Part shown: positions 1 to 8,926 of the stretch, one piece after another | How positions within the stretch are numbered: the first letter of the stretch is position 1 | How the letters are laid out: each line of letters begins with the position of its first letter | From: Cyclobacteriaceae bacterium | Lineage (GTDB): Bacteria; Bacteroidota; Bacteroidia; Cytophagales; Cyclobacteriaceae | Assembly (NCBI GenBank): GCA_028278225.1 | Contig: JANQEU010000055.1 | Coordinates: 141,047 to 205,046, forward strand | Reading direction: 5' to 3' | Length of the DNA stretch: 64,000 nucleotides | The notes under the pieces: generated by a model | Told to the model about the DNA's origin: nothing | Database searches by the model: none | The model's input: only the letters and a program-made list of their open reading frames with translations | Program-made: the position numbers and the translations under genes

Positions 1-135
1 CATGATTACAATTTGACGCAGTTGACCTTTCAATCAGGCTACTATGATCAGTCCCATTTTATTAAGGATTTTCGATATTTTATGGATATGTCTCCCCGCA
101 CATTTTTTAGCAGGAGGGCCATAATGAGCTATTGA
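1..135 (+). CDS. AraC-family transcriptional regulator, C-terminal fragment
   Basis: The window opens inside this gene: 44 codons remain before a TGA at 133-135. The visible part is the second helix-turn-helix of an AraC/XylS DNA-binding domain, with the family signature GYYDQSHFIKDFR followed by the closing SPRTFF stretch. The 5' end lies outside the window, so the sensing domain and ligand cannot be judged. A good intrinsic terminator follows 30 bases after the stop. The family is confident; the regulated genes are unknown. Confidence 0.85.
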   Translation, partial: HDYNLTQLTFQSGYYDQSHFIKDFRYFMDMSPRTFFSRRAIMSY

Positions 136-165
136 ACTTAAACAACTCAATTTACTAGGACTAAG

Positions 166-194
166 GACCAGTCATTTTGATTGGTCTTTTTTTT
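166..194 (+). terminator. Rho-independent terminator of the AraC-type gene
   Basis: An 8-bp stem (GACCAGTC with GATTGGTC, one G-T pair) closes a five-base loop and runs directly into eight T residues at 187-194. It lies between the AraC-type gene and the convergent gene at 248-952. No T-tract is seen for the opposite strand, so it should act only on plus-strand transcripts. Confidence 0.85.
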
Positions 195-247
195 GTAAAA
201 CTCCTTTGCCGGAAAGAAAAGATAGTATGGGAGCAAAAACGCTCAAA

Positions 248-952
248 TCAATTTTCTCCGCCAGATAGATGGGTGAACAGGCTTTTGAAGTCGTCAGCAC
301 TCTTTAGTGGCAGGTTCTTCTTATCCGCGAGTTCGTATATAGCCTGATGCTGTTTCAGTTTTTTAAGATTCTTTTTGTGAGAGGTATTTATTTCGACATA
401 TGATTCATTTATTCGATAAAAGGATTGTTCCTTCGTAATCAATTCATAGTTTCGGTTACCCGTATTTAGTCCCTCAACATATGTCGGAGGCTTTTTATAG
501 ATCCAGTATCTTATATAAACGCCATAATCCCCCTGGTCATCAATGATCTTAAAGTAATCATTATAGTATTCGTCATCACATTCAAAACTCAATTTCCTGA
601 AAAGCTCACCCGATCCTTTCGATGGATCAATGAGCTCAAATCCCTCTACGAAATTGTCTTTGAAAGCTCTTTCTCCCCCACGCTCCTTGAGATGCAGGAT
701 CTGACTATATAGGTTGTATTTCAGGGTCAGATTATCAAAGACCTCATCTCCCCGTAGAAAAACCTTTCCTTTTCTCCATTCATCGTACAAATAGGGTGAG
801 CCGTCTACATTCGGAGGCGGGAGCTTCTTCCCAACCATACTCTTATTTGCAAAATCACTGTAAAACTCTATTTGCTCCAGTGTACTCTTTTCCTGACTAA
901 AGGTGATACCAATAGTTCCAATTGAAACCAATGCCATTAACAAATTTCTCAT
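248..952 (-). CDS. Secreted protein of unknown function
   Basis: 234 residues starting with a clear Sec signal peptide (MRNLLMALVSIGTIGITFSQ, cleavage probably near residue 20). There is no cysteine at the cleavage site, so it is probably periplasmic or exported rather than a lipoprotein. The mature part is rich in charged and aromatic residues and has no domain I recognise. The C-terminal 60 residues are lysine-rich and predicted helical. It is monocistronic: a terminator lies upstream (991-1025) and the convergent AraC-type gene downstream. I cannot assign a function. Confidence 0.75.
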   Translation of the reverse strand: MRNLLMALVSIGTIGITFSQEKSTLEQIEFYSDFANKSMVGKKLPPPNVDGSPYLYDEWRKGKVFLRGDEVFDNLTLKYNLYSQILHLKERGGERAFKDNFVEGFELIDPSKGSGELFRKLSFECDDEYYNDYFKIIDDQGDYGVYIRYWIYKKPPTYVEGLNTGNRNYELITKEQSFYRINESYVEINTSHKKNLKKLKQHQAIYELADKKNLPLKSADDFKSLFTHLSGGEN

Positions 953-990
953 GGCTAATTATCAGTTTTTATTTCAATAAAATAATCAAT

Positions 991-1025
991 AAAAAAGAGG
1001 CTGCCTTCAATGTCAAAAGACAGCC
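991..1025 (-). terminator. Rho-independent terminator of the SusCD operon
   Basis: A 9-bp stem with one mismatch (999-1007 with 1017-1025) is followed on the minus strand by six T residues (991-996 read in reverse). It comes 27 bases after the stop of the lipoprotein gene at 1052 and so closes the susC-susD-lipoprotein transcript. Confidence 0.8.
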
Positions 1026-1051
1026 CCCTTTCTTCACACTAGTACGGCTGA

Positions 1052-2014
1052 TTATGGAATGATCGGCCAGTCCAGCCCATCGGTCCTCGTCATGGTAATA
1101 TCAAGTGTCCCCTGACAATCACCGGCCAAAGTTACATTCATAACCGGACCGGCAACACTATTCACTGTCAGTGACCATCCGCATCCAAAACCATCAGCCG
1201 GGCTCATGCTTATCGAGGAGCACACATCTGTGACCCTCAAGGCTGTCCCTCCTGCTGTCTGCTCACAACAACCGTATAAATATTGATACGTCCCGAATGT
1301 GAACGTACTCCATTCATAAACACCGGATCCACCGCTCTGCGTCCATGTAATCGTCCCTGTCGCATCAATATTGCTCACTGCATCAGTATCCCAGCTATTG
1401 ACAACATAGGATGCTTCCACACCGTCCAATTCCGAAGGACAGGAAACGCCCCATGCAAATCCGCAACCTCCTGCGGAGGGTTGTGCGGGTTCATTACACA
1501 GGTCAGAATTCAAAGCAACCGTCAACTCCGTTCCGTCCGGAAGATTGATGGGAAATGTCAACTGGAAGAAATCCCCCACCTCAATGGAATCTACCGAGGT
1601 GAACTTGGGATTCAGACCTTGTAGAATAGTCAACATTTCAGCTCCGGTAATAGTGACTGTGCTTGGCAGATTACCTACAGGAATTTCATCAATATCCACA
1701 GTAACATATGTAGTATCGACGAACTCGTTTCTGAATATATCAAACTTTCCAGCCGTTTCCGTATACTCAAGTCTGATGGTGAGGGACTCTACATCCGTAG
1801 TTCCGAAATTGTCATAATCCAGTGTAAAGGAAATCTGCTCACCATTCAGGTCATTCAATGCATTGAAAAACAGATCTCCCGGATCGGTGGGCTGTGTCAC
1901 CAGGGTAACGGCCCCAACGTAATCATTCAGATCCGGTGCAGGATTGATGTCGTCCTTTTGACAACCAAGAGCAACTAATCCTACAACTAATGAATATATT
2001 ATTATTTTTTTCAT
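1052..2014 (-). CDS. Surface lipoprotein, third gene of a SusC/SusD locus
   Basis: 320 residues when started at the ATG at 2012-2014, which opens a lipoprotein signal (MKKIIIYSLVVGLVALGC). A longer reading from 2044 would overlap the susD stop and place ten extra residues before the signal, so I prefer the shorter one. The mature protein is mostly predicted beta structure. Its second half carries eight cysteines (CGF, SCPS, GCCE, DVCSS, FGCGW, GDCQ), enough for four disulfides. It starts 19 bases after susD and is followed by a terminator, so it is the last gene of the operon. By position it may be a surface glycan- or protein-binding accessory lipoprotein (inference); no family is recognised. 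Confidence 0.75.
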   Translation of the reverse strand: MKKIIIYSLVVGLVALGCQKDDINPAPDLNDYVGAVTLVTQPTDPGDLFFNALNDLNGEQISFTLDYDNFGTTDVESLTIRLEYTETAGKFDIFRNEFVDTTYVTVDIDEIPVGNLPSTVTITGAEMLTILQGLNPKFTSVDSIEVGDFFQLTFPINLPDGTELTVALNSDLCNEPAQPSAGGCGFAWGVSCPSELDGVEASYVVNSWDTDAVSNIDATGTITWTQSGGSGVYEWSTFTFGTYQYLYGCCEQTAGGTALRVTDVCSSISMSPADGFGCGWSLTVNSVAGPVMNVTLAGDCQGTLDITMTRTDGLDWPIIP

Positions 2015-2033
2015 TGTACTCAAATTTTCAGCG

Positions 2034-3626
2034 TTAATCAACATCCCAGAAAACAGGTTCAGTCACCAAAACACTCGGTGCGTTAGGGTTACTGGTACTC
2101 TCCTGCTGCCCCAGTGGTAACCTTAAAGGAAACGGAGCCTGCGGAACCAGTGCATCCGGAAGATCCAATGGCATTCCCGTTCTTCTGAAATCTGTGTAGG
2201 TCTCTATCCCGTTGCCATATTGTGAGAAATATTTTTCCTCTATGATTACATTTAGCGCCAGATTTTGTGTTGCGGCCCCGGTGTAATCGGCCATCCTGTT
2301 GGCCACATATGTAGAATCATCAACAGCGGGAACTGCTGCATCCAGGGCAGCCGACCAGTTAACAACATAAGATATGGAGTGCTCGATACCCTCCTGCAAA
2401 AGTGCCTGCGGATCACCAGTTGTACCCAGGACCAGTGCAGCTTCAGCCAACATCAGTGCCCGCATTGAGCTGGTGAGCCAGGGAACTACTCCGGCTCCGT
2501 TGGCACCGGCTCCCAGGGTGCGTTCTCCATAAGAGCCATCATCATAATCACCACCGATTGGATATATACCAAATGTCGATCTGAGCGCATTATCTCCAGG
2601 GATACCCGATGGATCACCCCCATCCCTTCCTATATAACCGGTATTAGCCGGATCGGTTGAAAGGAGGTTCCAATACGTGCAATCCGTCCTGGCGTTGCAG
2701 GGTGTGGTTTCAAACACGAGGCTACCCAGAACGTCCTGTCTGTAGACGTAAAAATTAAGCCTGGGGTCCCCTTTGGTAAGCATTTTATACATGAAGTAAT
2801 TGTTCATGTAAAAGGTTTTGTCACCCGCACCCGCATAGTCCTGCTGATAAATGGGATGCTGATTTATCGGTGCAAGATTTGCTCCAAAGTTGAAGACAAA
2901 ATTCTCGCTATTGTCATCGATAAAATCGTCTTCCGCTATCAGCGCTTCAATGCCTGTGGTAGAAGCGGAAGCATCCACTCCCCTTGTTGTCAGGTAGAGC
3001 TTCAACTTCAGGGTATTGGCCACTTTCTTCCAGTTCGAAAACTGCGTTGTAGCGGTATTCCCTCCATATATCAGGTCATTGGCAACCGGCGGTAAATTCT
3101 GGGACATGGCACTGTCAAGATTGACTTTTGCCTCGTCCAGTACCCTGTGCAGATCCGCATAGATGGCCGCTCCGTCATCATACTCCGGTGATATGTTGGT
3201 CTCACCTGACAATGCCTGGGAATAAGGCACATCTCCCCATAAATCAACCATTATGCTATATATATGCGCTTTGTGAATTTTTGCGATACCAACATGGCCC
3301 CAAAAACCCTCAGCGCTGCCCTGGTCAATCACCACCTGAAAATCCTTCAGTACGGACACATACAAGCCTGTGAAATCATTATCCATCTCCCCGGGGTCAA
3401 TGCTAAATTGGCTTTCAGAGAGATTGTAAAAATGATGAACAAATATTGATGCAAACTCATGTGCATCCCTGCTTGTTCGAAAGGCAGCAAAAGTTTGCGC
3501 GCTCGGAAGTACCAGGTCAATGGATGCTTCCGAGGCGTTATTCGGGTCACTATTGATATCCAGAAAATCATCACCGCAAGCCATTGCGATGAAAGTGACT
3601 GAAATTATTATTATAAATTTTTTCAT
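2034..3626 (-). CDS. SusD/RagB-family outer-membrane lipoprotein
   Basis: 530 residues with a lipoprotein signal peptide (FIAMAC lipobox, cysteine at about residue 17) followed by GDDFLDINSDPNNAS, the usual start of the SusD-like_2 subgroup. SusD-type proteins form the lid over the SusC barrel and bind substrate at the cell surface before TonB-driven import. The gene lies 33 bases downstream of its susC partner, the standard order. C-terminal features fit the family (RTGMPLDLP, then a VFWDVD ending). The substrate cannot be read from the sequence, because no glycosidase, peptidase or PL gene is adjacent. Confidence 0.93.
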   Translation of the reverse strand: MKKFIIIISVTFIAMACGDDFLDINSDPNNASEASIDLVLPSAQTFAAFRTSRDAHEFASIFVHHFYNLSESQFSIDPGEMDNDFTGLYVSVLKDFQVVIDQGSAEGFWGHVGIAKIHKAHIYSIMVDLWGDVPYSQALSGETNISPEYDDGAAIYADLHRVLDEAKVNLDSAMSQNLPPVANDLIYGGNTATTQFSNWKKVANTLKLKLYLTTRGVDASASTTGIEALIAEDDFIDDNSENFVFNFGANLAPINQHPIYQQDYAGAGDKTFYMNNYFMYKMLTKGDPRLNFYVYRQDVLGSLVFETTPCNARTDCTYWNLLSTDPANTGYIGRDGGDPSGIPGDNALRSTFGIYPIGGDYDDGSYGERTLGAGANGAGVVPWLTSSMRALMLAEAALVLGTTGDPQALLQEGIEHSISYVVNWSAALDAAVPAVDDSTYVANRMADYTGAATQNLALNVIIEEKYFSQYGNGIETYTDFRRTGMPLDLPDALVPQAPFPLRLPLGQQESTSNPNAPSVLVTEPVFWDVD

Positions 3627-3659
3627 AATTGAATTCTATTTGAATAAATACATCTGCTC

Positions 3660-6600
3660 CTAGAAGGTAGCGCTTAGGTTAATGCCAAATCTCCTGGTAG
3701 TAGGGATTACGCCAAAATCGACACCTTGCGAGTTTCCTGATTGATTTGGGTTCAATCCATCTACATTACCTGCTCCCAGTGAGTTGGTGTCAGGATCGAA
3801 GTTCAGATCCTCCGGGAAATTGACAGCATTGTACCACAGGTTTCTACCTGAGAGAGAAACGTTGACGCTACCGAAAGGAGTATTACTCAAAATGGACTGA
3901 GGCAATGTATAGCCCAAAGTGACTTCCCTCAGCCTGATCGTAGTAGCATCAAACACTGAGAATTCATGCGCACCGGCCGATCCAAATGTATTGATGAAAT
4001 ACCAGTCATTTACTGTTAGCATCGTTCCATTAGGGATGGTGTTCCCGGACTCATCCAATACTGCTTCCTGCGTGGTTGGGTCTCCGACCACTCCCGGGAT
4101 GTAAACGGTGATCCTTCTTCCATTCGGATGGTCAGGAACGGTACCGGGGGTGACTCCCCTTCCATACATTTGATTGTAAGTTCCGGACCATATTTCGCCT
4201 CCATGCCTGTATTCGATCAAAGCGCTCAGGGTGATCCCCTTAAAGCTGAGCCTGGAAGTAACATTGAGTAAGAAATCGGGATTGGGATCAGCTATTACCT
4301 CAAGATCATTTGGAATGATCAGTTTTCCCGTTTCCGGATCTACCAGCAGGTCTCCATCATCGGATCTGGCGGCTTTTGTCCCTTTGACCTGGCCATATGG
4401 CAAACCTATGATATGGGCAACCTGAACGCTGTTTCCATACCCGTTGATAAACACCTCATCAAGGCCTTCGGCCAGTTCTTTCACGATATTCTCATTCTTG
4501 GTGAATGTGGTGAAAAGGTTCCACTCAAATCCGTTGCTAAGTGATACCGGGGTGAAATCCAGAGCTGCTTCCCAACCCTCGTTAGTCACTTCTCCGATAT
4601 TTACCACTTTAGTGTCGAAACCTGAGGCAGGGGATACATTAATCGGTACAATTTGATCCTGGGAAGAGCGACTGTAGTAGGCTACATCCAGTCCGATCCT
4701 GTTCTTCCAAAGTCTGAACTCCCCGCCTATTTCATATTCATTGGTAAACTCCGGCTTCAACTGACTGTTGCCCAGCTGATCACTGACGATCTGCCCATTA
4801 ACGGTATTGACTACATTCGTAAATGGGAATCCCAGAGATGCGATGTTGTGGATCACCCCACTGTTGGTCACATAGTTTAGCGGTTGCGTCAGATATGGGT
4901 CAGTATCATTCCCCACTCTGGCAAAGCCAACCCTAAGTTTTCCAAAACTAAATATATCAGTATTTGCATCTAAGTTCAGTGCCTCCGAGAAGATCCACGA
5001 CAGGCTACCTCCTCCATAAAAGTAACTCCTGTCACTTTTGGGTAGCGTAGAAGTGATATCATTACGACCGGTTAAGTTCAGGAATAACCACGTCCTGTAA
5101 TTGAAGGTAAGGTCCGTGTAAAATGCCTGATACGCTCTTTCAGTAATCCCTCCGGCCCATGGAATAACATTCTGAGTGTTGTCAAGGTCATGGATGCCAT
5201 CTATGATGATAGTAGTCCCCTGAAACGCCTGTCTCCTTCTTTCTCTTTGGTTTACATTGTAACCTATCAACGCCCTCAATCCAATATCACTGGTCAGATC
5301 GCGGGTACCCGTCAATATCAGGTTACCATCCAGTTCACTGTTATAAATATTATCTTCCAGTATCTGTCCCGTCGGAGAAGCATTCGTACCACGTGGCAAC
5401 ACATTCAGGTTTCTTTGGTTGTATACATTAAATCCTCCCCGATACGTAATATTCAACCAATCCAAAATATCATACCCTAAGGTCACATAACCATACAGCC
5501 TGTCCACATTACTGGTATGCGGCGCATATTTTGCCAGGAAGTACGGGTTATCATTATCAGGCCTGTAAAACGCGGGGTTTCCATTGGCATCCTCGCTTGG
5601 ATATCCCTTAACATTTACGTTGGGCGGTGTGTACAGCAACCTTTCCGTGATGGAAGTACCTCCGGTAAACAATCCCGATGACGGTGGTGATGTCAATTCA
5701 TTCCGAACGTAGGTTGCACTACCGCCAATGAATAAACCATTGGCCAGGTTTGCATTACCACCCACATTTACACTTGTCCTGGTCCCCTCATTAAAGGGAA
5801 CAATTCCTTCGCTAATAGTCCTTGACATACCGGCTGTGAGCGTTGCATCCTCGTTACCACCGGTAACACTCACACCGAAATCAAAAACACTACCCGTCTC
5901 AAAAAAATCTTGAGGGGTATTATATGGCCGCAATAGAATTGAATCATTTGCAAACTCCGGAAAATAAGGAGCTCCGTTAGGGTTATTATACCTGTCGTAT
6001 GGATGGCGGAACCATGCACTTCCCGACCCCGGATCCTGGCTTAGGATCAGGTCTGAATTCACTGGTATTGACCACTCCGGCTGCGTCATATCGAATGAAG
6101 CACCCCAGGTACCGTAATTACCATCTACGTACTTGAAATTATTCCCTTGAGTATAACGTTTTTGATAATCAGGCAAATTTGATACTTCCTCTATATTATA
6201 GGAAGTGTTGACCGTGACTTCCAATCCTTGTCTGGACGCCTTTGCATTACCTGATTTTGTGGTGATCACGATTACACCATTGGAGGCCCGTGATCCATAA
6301 AGTGCAGCTGCAGCCGCCCCTTTCAGGACGGTCATGGACTCAATATTGTTGGGATCCAGGTCAAAAGACCTGTTGGACGCAGTTGTCCTGCTTGTGAAAC
6401 TTCCCGTCGAGAAAGTGGTGTTATCAAACGGAACTCCATCCACCACAAACAGGGGCTGATTATTACCCAGTAATGAGGAGTTACCACGAATGGTAATGTT
6501 TGTACCTTCGCCTACCGCACCACCGGCGCCGACAATATTTATCCCGGCTACCTTCCCCTGCAACGACCGGACAATGTCCGGCTCGGACTTTTGAGCCAGC

Positions 6601-6983
6601 TGTTCGCCATCAAGGTTCGACACCGAATAGCCTAAAGCTTTTTTAGCCCTCTCAATACCAACTGCCGTAACGACAATTTCACTTAACGTCGCAACATCCA
6701 CCTCCATTTTTACATCGATTACGGACATTGCACCAATACGTATTTCCTGGTTTTCCATTCCTACAAATGAAAAAACCAGCGTACTGTTGGCATCATCAGG
6801 GACGGAAAGCCGATAATTTCCATCAATATCGCTTGTTGTCCCCATAATGGTCCCTTTCAGAACCACATTTACACCGGGTAGTGCGCTGCCGTCATCGGAC
6901 GTAACCTTCCCCGATATAACTCTCTCCTGTGCAGCCAAAGACAGACTGCTCAGAAGAAACACATAGAATATTATTCTCTTCAT
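3660..6983 (-). CDS. SusC/RagA-family TonB-dependent receptor
   Basis: 1107 residues, the usual length for SusC. In order: signal peptide (1-18), a CarboxypepD_reg-like beta-sandwich (about 22-100, ISGKVTSDDGSALPGVNV), a plug domain (about 105-245, with SLQGKVAGI and FVVDGVPFDN, and the SusC signature ASNGVIVITTKSG), and a 22-strand barrel ending in phenylalanine (FGINLSATF). It imports an oligomeric substrate through the outer membrane using TonB energy, with the SusD protein downstream as partner. It is the first gene of a three-gene operon. The 149-base region upstream is shared with the divergent LOG-like gene. Confidence 0.95.
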   Translation of the reverse strand: MKRIIFYVFLLSSLSLAAQERVISGKVTSDDGSALPGVNVVLKGTIMGTTSDIDGNYRLSVPDDANSTLVFSFVGMENQEIRIGAMSVIDVKMEVDVATLSEIVVTAVGIERAKKALGYSVSNLDGEQLAQKSEPDIVRSLQGKVAGINIVGAGGAVGEGTNITIRGNSSLLGNNQPLFVVDGVPFDNTTFSTGSFTSRTTASNRSFDLDPNNIESMTVLKGAAAAALYGSRASNGVIVITTKSGNAKASRQGLEVTVNTSYNIEEVSNLPDYQKRYTQGNNFKYVDGNYGTWGASFDMTQPEWSIPVNSDLILSQDPGSGSAWFRHPYDRYNNPNGAPYFPEFANDSILLRPYNTPQDFFETGSVFDFGVSVTGGNEDATLTAGMSRTISEGIVPFNEGTRTSVNVGGNANLANGLFIGGSATYVRNELTSPPSSGLFTGGTSITERLLYTPPNVNVKGYPSEDANGNPAFYRPDNDNPYFLAKYAPHTSNVDRLYGYVTLGYDILDWLNITYRGGFNVYNQRNLNVLPRGTNASPTGQILEDNIYNSELDGNLILTGTRDLTSDIGLRALIGYNVNQRERRRQAFQGTTIIIDGIHDLDNTQNVIPWAGGITERAYQAFYTDLTFNYRTWLFLNLTGRNDITSTLPKSDRSYFYGGGSLSWIFSEALNLDANTDIFSFGKLRVGFARVGNDTDPYLTQPLNYVTNSGVIHNIASLGFPFTNVVNTVNGQIVSDQLGNSQLKPEFTNEYEIGGEFRLWKNRIGLDVAYYSRSSQDQIVPINVSPASGFDTKVVNIGEVTNEGWEAALDFTPVSLSNGFEWNLFTTFTKNENIVKELAEGLDEVFINGYGNSVQVAHIIGLPYGQVKGTKAARSDDGDLLVDPETGKLIIPNDLEVIADPNPDFLLNVTSRLSFKGITLSALIEYRHGGEIWSGTYNQMYGRGVTPGTVPDHPNGRRITVYIPGVVGDPTTQEAVLDESGNTIPNGTMLTVNDWYFINTFGSAGAHEFSVFDATTIRLREVTLGYTLPQSILSNTPFGSVNVSLSGRNLWYNAVNFPEDLNFDPDTNSLGAGNVDGLNPNQSGNSQGVDFGVIPTTRRFGINLSATF

Positions 6984-7132
6984 TTACCTTGTGTTTTTGT
7001 GAAAAATTTGAAAACTCGTAAGGATACATAGTAGAACTCTCAAAAAATTGTAAAAAAAAAGAGTAACAGTGCGTAAGGGTATCGGCGTCCTTGGGAAGAG
7101 AATCCGGCCTTTAGTTAAAAACTAATCCTCAA
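6984..7132. promoter_or_regulatory. Divergent intergenic region between susC and LOG-like gene
   Basis: 149 bases hold the start regions of two divergent genes. I see A/T-rich tracts (a run of nine A at about 7050) and a short inverted repeat TTAGTT-AAA-AACTAA (7111-7125) just before the plus-strand start. I find no perfect TAnnTTTG box in either direction, so promoter positions are not assigned. Confidence 0.4.
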
Positions 7133-7756
7133 ATGGTTAAATTGGCTCCTGCGAGATTAATTAACATGTATTCAGACATTGAAGAACCGGAAAAGAGACT
7201 CGTTATAGGCGTTTTTGGTTCGGGAACACATCCGGATGGAAATCCTCAGCTTGTTTTTCCATTTGAAATGGGAAAATGGATCGCCAGGAACAACTATCAC
7301 CTTTTGACCGGCGGCGGAAGTGGGGTAATGAAAGCGGCAAGTGCCGGATTTTGTAGTGTAGGTGACAGGAAGGGGTTAAGTATAGGTATAATCCCAAATG
7401 GTAAAGACCCGGATATGTATCCTAATCCCTGGGTAGAGCTGCCGATCTTTACCCATCTGTTTGGGTTGCAGGCTAAAGGCCGGGAAAGCAGAAATCACAT
7501 CAATGTTATGTCCTCCGATGTGATCCTGGTTTTCACCGGTGGGATTGGTACAAAAGCCGAATTGGAACTTGCAGTAAATGACTACGGAAAGGGAGATAAT
7601 TTGATTGTTTGCCTTGAGGACGGTGGATTCATCTATGACATGAATACAGACTCCTTAAAACAAAATGGAATAGGGAATTTTGCTTCCAACATGGAAGAGG
7701 CTGTCGTGAAGATCGAGTTGCTGCTTGGAAAATTAAAATCGGCCAAATCTAAGTGA
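7133..7756 (+). CDS. LOG/SLOG-type Rossmann nucleotide-binding protein
   Basis: 207 residues. A Rossmann-type start (VIGVFGSGTHPDG, about 24-36), a glycine-rich loop (LLTGGGSGVMKAA, about 58-70) and a later GGIGTKAEL motif (about 137-145) place it in the SLOG superfamily near the TIGR00725 group. GGIGTKAE corresponds to the PGGxGTxxE motif of LOG phosphoribohydrolases but lacks the leading proline, so enzymatic activity on cytokinin-type nucleotides is uncertain. The ATG at residue 12 (MYSDIEEPEK, position 7166) is an equally good start. Its 3' end overlaps the convergent gene 7733-8404 by 24 bases. Confidence 0.75.
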   Translation: MVKLAPARLINMYSDIEEPEKRLVIGVFGSGTHPDGNPQLVFPFEMGKWIARNNYHLLTGGGSGVMKAASAGFCSVGDRKGLSIGIIPNGKDPDMYPNPWVELPIFTHLFGLQAKGRESRNHINVMSSDVILVFTGGIGTKAELELAVNDYGKGDNLIVCLEDGGFIYDMNTDSLKQNGIGNFASNMEEAVVKIELLLGKLKSAKSK

Positions 7757-8404
7757 AAGTGTTCCTGACCAATTGGCAATGTCGCCGTCCTCTACTAACG
7801 GATCAGGTAATTCCAGTCCCTGGATCCAGCGGTAGGAAGCACCTGCCGCAATTCTGAATGAAGGCGTGATATTGAATTCTAACTGAACTGCAGGTTCAAC
7901 TGTAAAAAAAGTTGAACTCTCAAGTGTATAATCTGTATCCGAGCCATTCTGAAAGAAATCTTCATCGGTTATCTGAATCTCTCCCGCTCCTATAATGATG
8001 GGTATACTGAGGTGTACTAATTCTTTGGTCAAAATTATTCCGCCAAGCATTAACCCGGCATAACCACCATTAATAGTCAGTTTCCTCGAAAGTTGACTTG
8101 CTACAGTGTCGGGGATCAGCCCCTGAGGCAAGCGACCGGTAAATTCCGGATTGGTGGCAATGCCATAGCCAGCTACACCTAGCATAAATCTTCTGTTGAC
8201 GAGTACTCCACCGTAACAACCGAGGATCATTGCCCGCTCCGTCATCAGATCTGTTATTTTTATATCGGCACCGCCGAACCCATTAAGATCATTTTCTTTG
8301 CTCAATAGGGATTTTATTTCTCTTGGATCATTTGTGTCAATGTATTGCTGTGCGGTCGCGCCAAACAAGGTTGAGCATAAAATGGCGGTGATCAGTTGCT
8401 TCAT
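7733..8404 (-). CDS. Putative outer-membrane beta-barrel protein
   Basis: 223 residues with a signal peptide (MKQLITAILCSTLFGATAQ). The mature chain alternates glycine and hydrophobic strands typical of a small outer-membrane barrel and ends in SLRFGRF, a C-terminal aromatic as in barrel-assembly signals. It is the fifth gene of the sigma-factor cassette (10516-11073 downward) and starts three bases after its upstream neighbour, so it is probably co-transcribed. I recognise no named family. Confidence 0.7.
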   Translation of the reverse strand: MKQLITAILCSTLFGATAQQYIDTNDPREIKSLLSKENDLNGFGGADIKITDLMTERAMILGCYGGVLVNRRFMLGVAGYGIATNPEFTGRLPQGLIPDTVASQLSRKLTINGGYAGLMLGGIILTKELVHLSIPIIIGAGEIQITDEDFFQNGSDTDYTLESSTFFTVEPAVQLEFNITPSFRIAAGASYRWIQGLELPDPLVEDGDIANWSGTLSLRFGRF

Positions 8405-8407
8405 AGT

Positions 8408-8920
8408 TTAAAAGACGTATTTGAAGGTTAGGGCCGAATCCCAAAAACGTGCTCTTGTGTATCTAAGATCAATAAAATTAAAATATGGTTTAATGTCAAA
8501 TCCGATGGTTACCGGAACGCTTAGCCACCTGTATTCAAGGCCGATCATCGCATCTACTCCCATTACGTAGAATGTGCGTTCTTCAAATTCGAAAGTGGGT
8601 GGATCCACGGATCTCAAAACTCTACTGAGTTTTTTATACTGCTCATATCCGACATGACCGCCTACACCGTAAAAGGCATAAAAATTCTCATTAAAGGAGA
8701 ACTCCATAGGCTGGTGGAAGAGATACATGGTAGTAAGTTGCAGCCCATTCTTTCTTCCGCTCATGGTTATTTCAAGGGATTCCTCTTCCACCAGGAACTT
8801 TTTAAATGTAATTCCTGACGTATGTCCGAGCCTGACACCGGCCGACTGCTCGTAAGCGGCCTGTCCGAGGCAGAAAGTAGTGGCGAGCAGGACCAGTGGG
8901 GGAAAAATCAAACGCTGCAT
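8408..8920 (-). CDS. Putative outer-membrane beta-barrel protein
   Basis: 170 residues with a signal peptide (cleavage near LGQ-AAYEQ). Amphipathic strands include GVRLGHTSGITFKKF, FYAFYGVGGHVGYEQ and GLEYRWLSVPVTIGFDIKPY, and the chain ends in FKYVF. This is the look of an 8-stranded OMP_b-brl-type barrel. It lies six bases after the DUF4097-like gene and three before the next barrel gene in the sigma-factor cassette. The structure is likely but the function is unknown. Confidence 0.72.
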   Translation of the reverse strand: MQRLIFPPLVLLATTFCLGQAAYEQSAGVRLGHTSGITFKKFLVEEESLEITMSGRKNGLQLTTMYLFHQPMEFSFNENFYAFYGVGGHVGYEQYKKLSRVLRSVDPPTFEFEERTFYVMGVDAMIGLEYRWLSVPVTIGFDIKPYFNFIDLRYTRARFWDSALTFKYVF

Positions 8921-8926
8921 GAGTGC

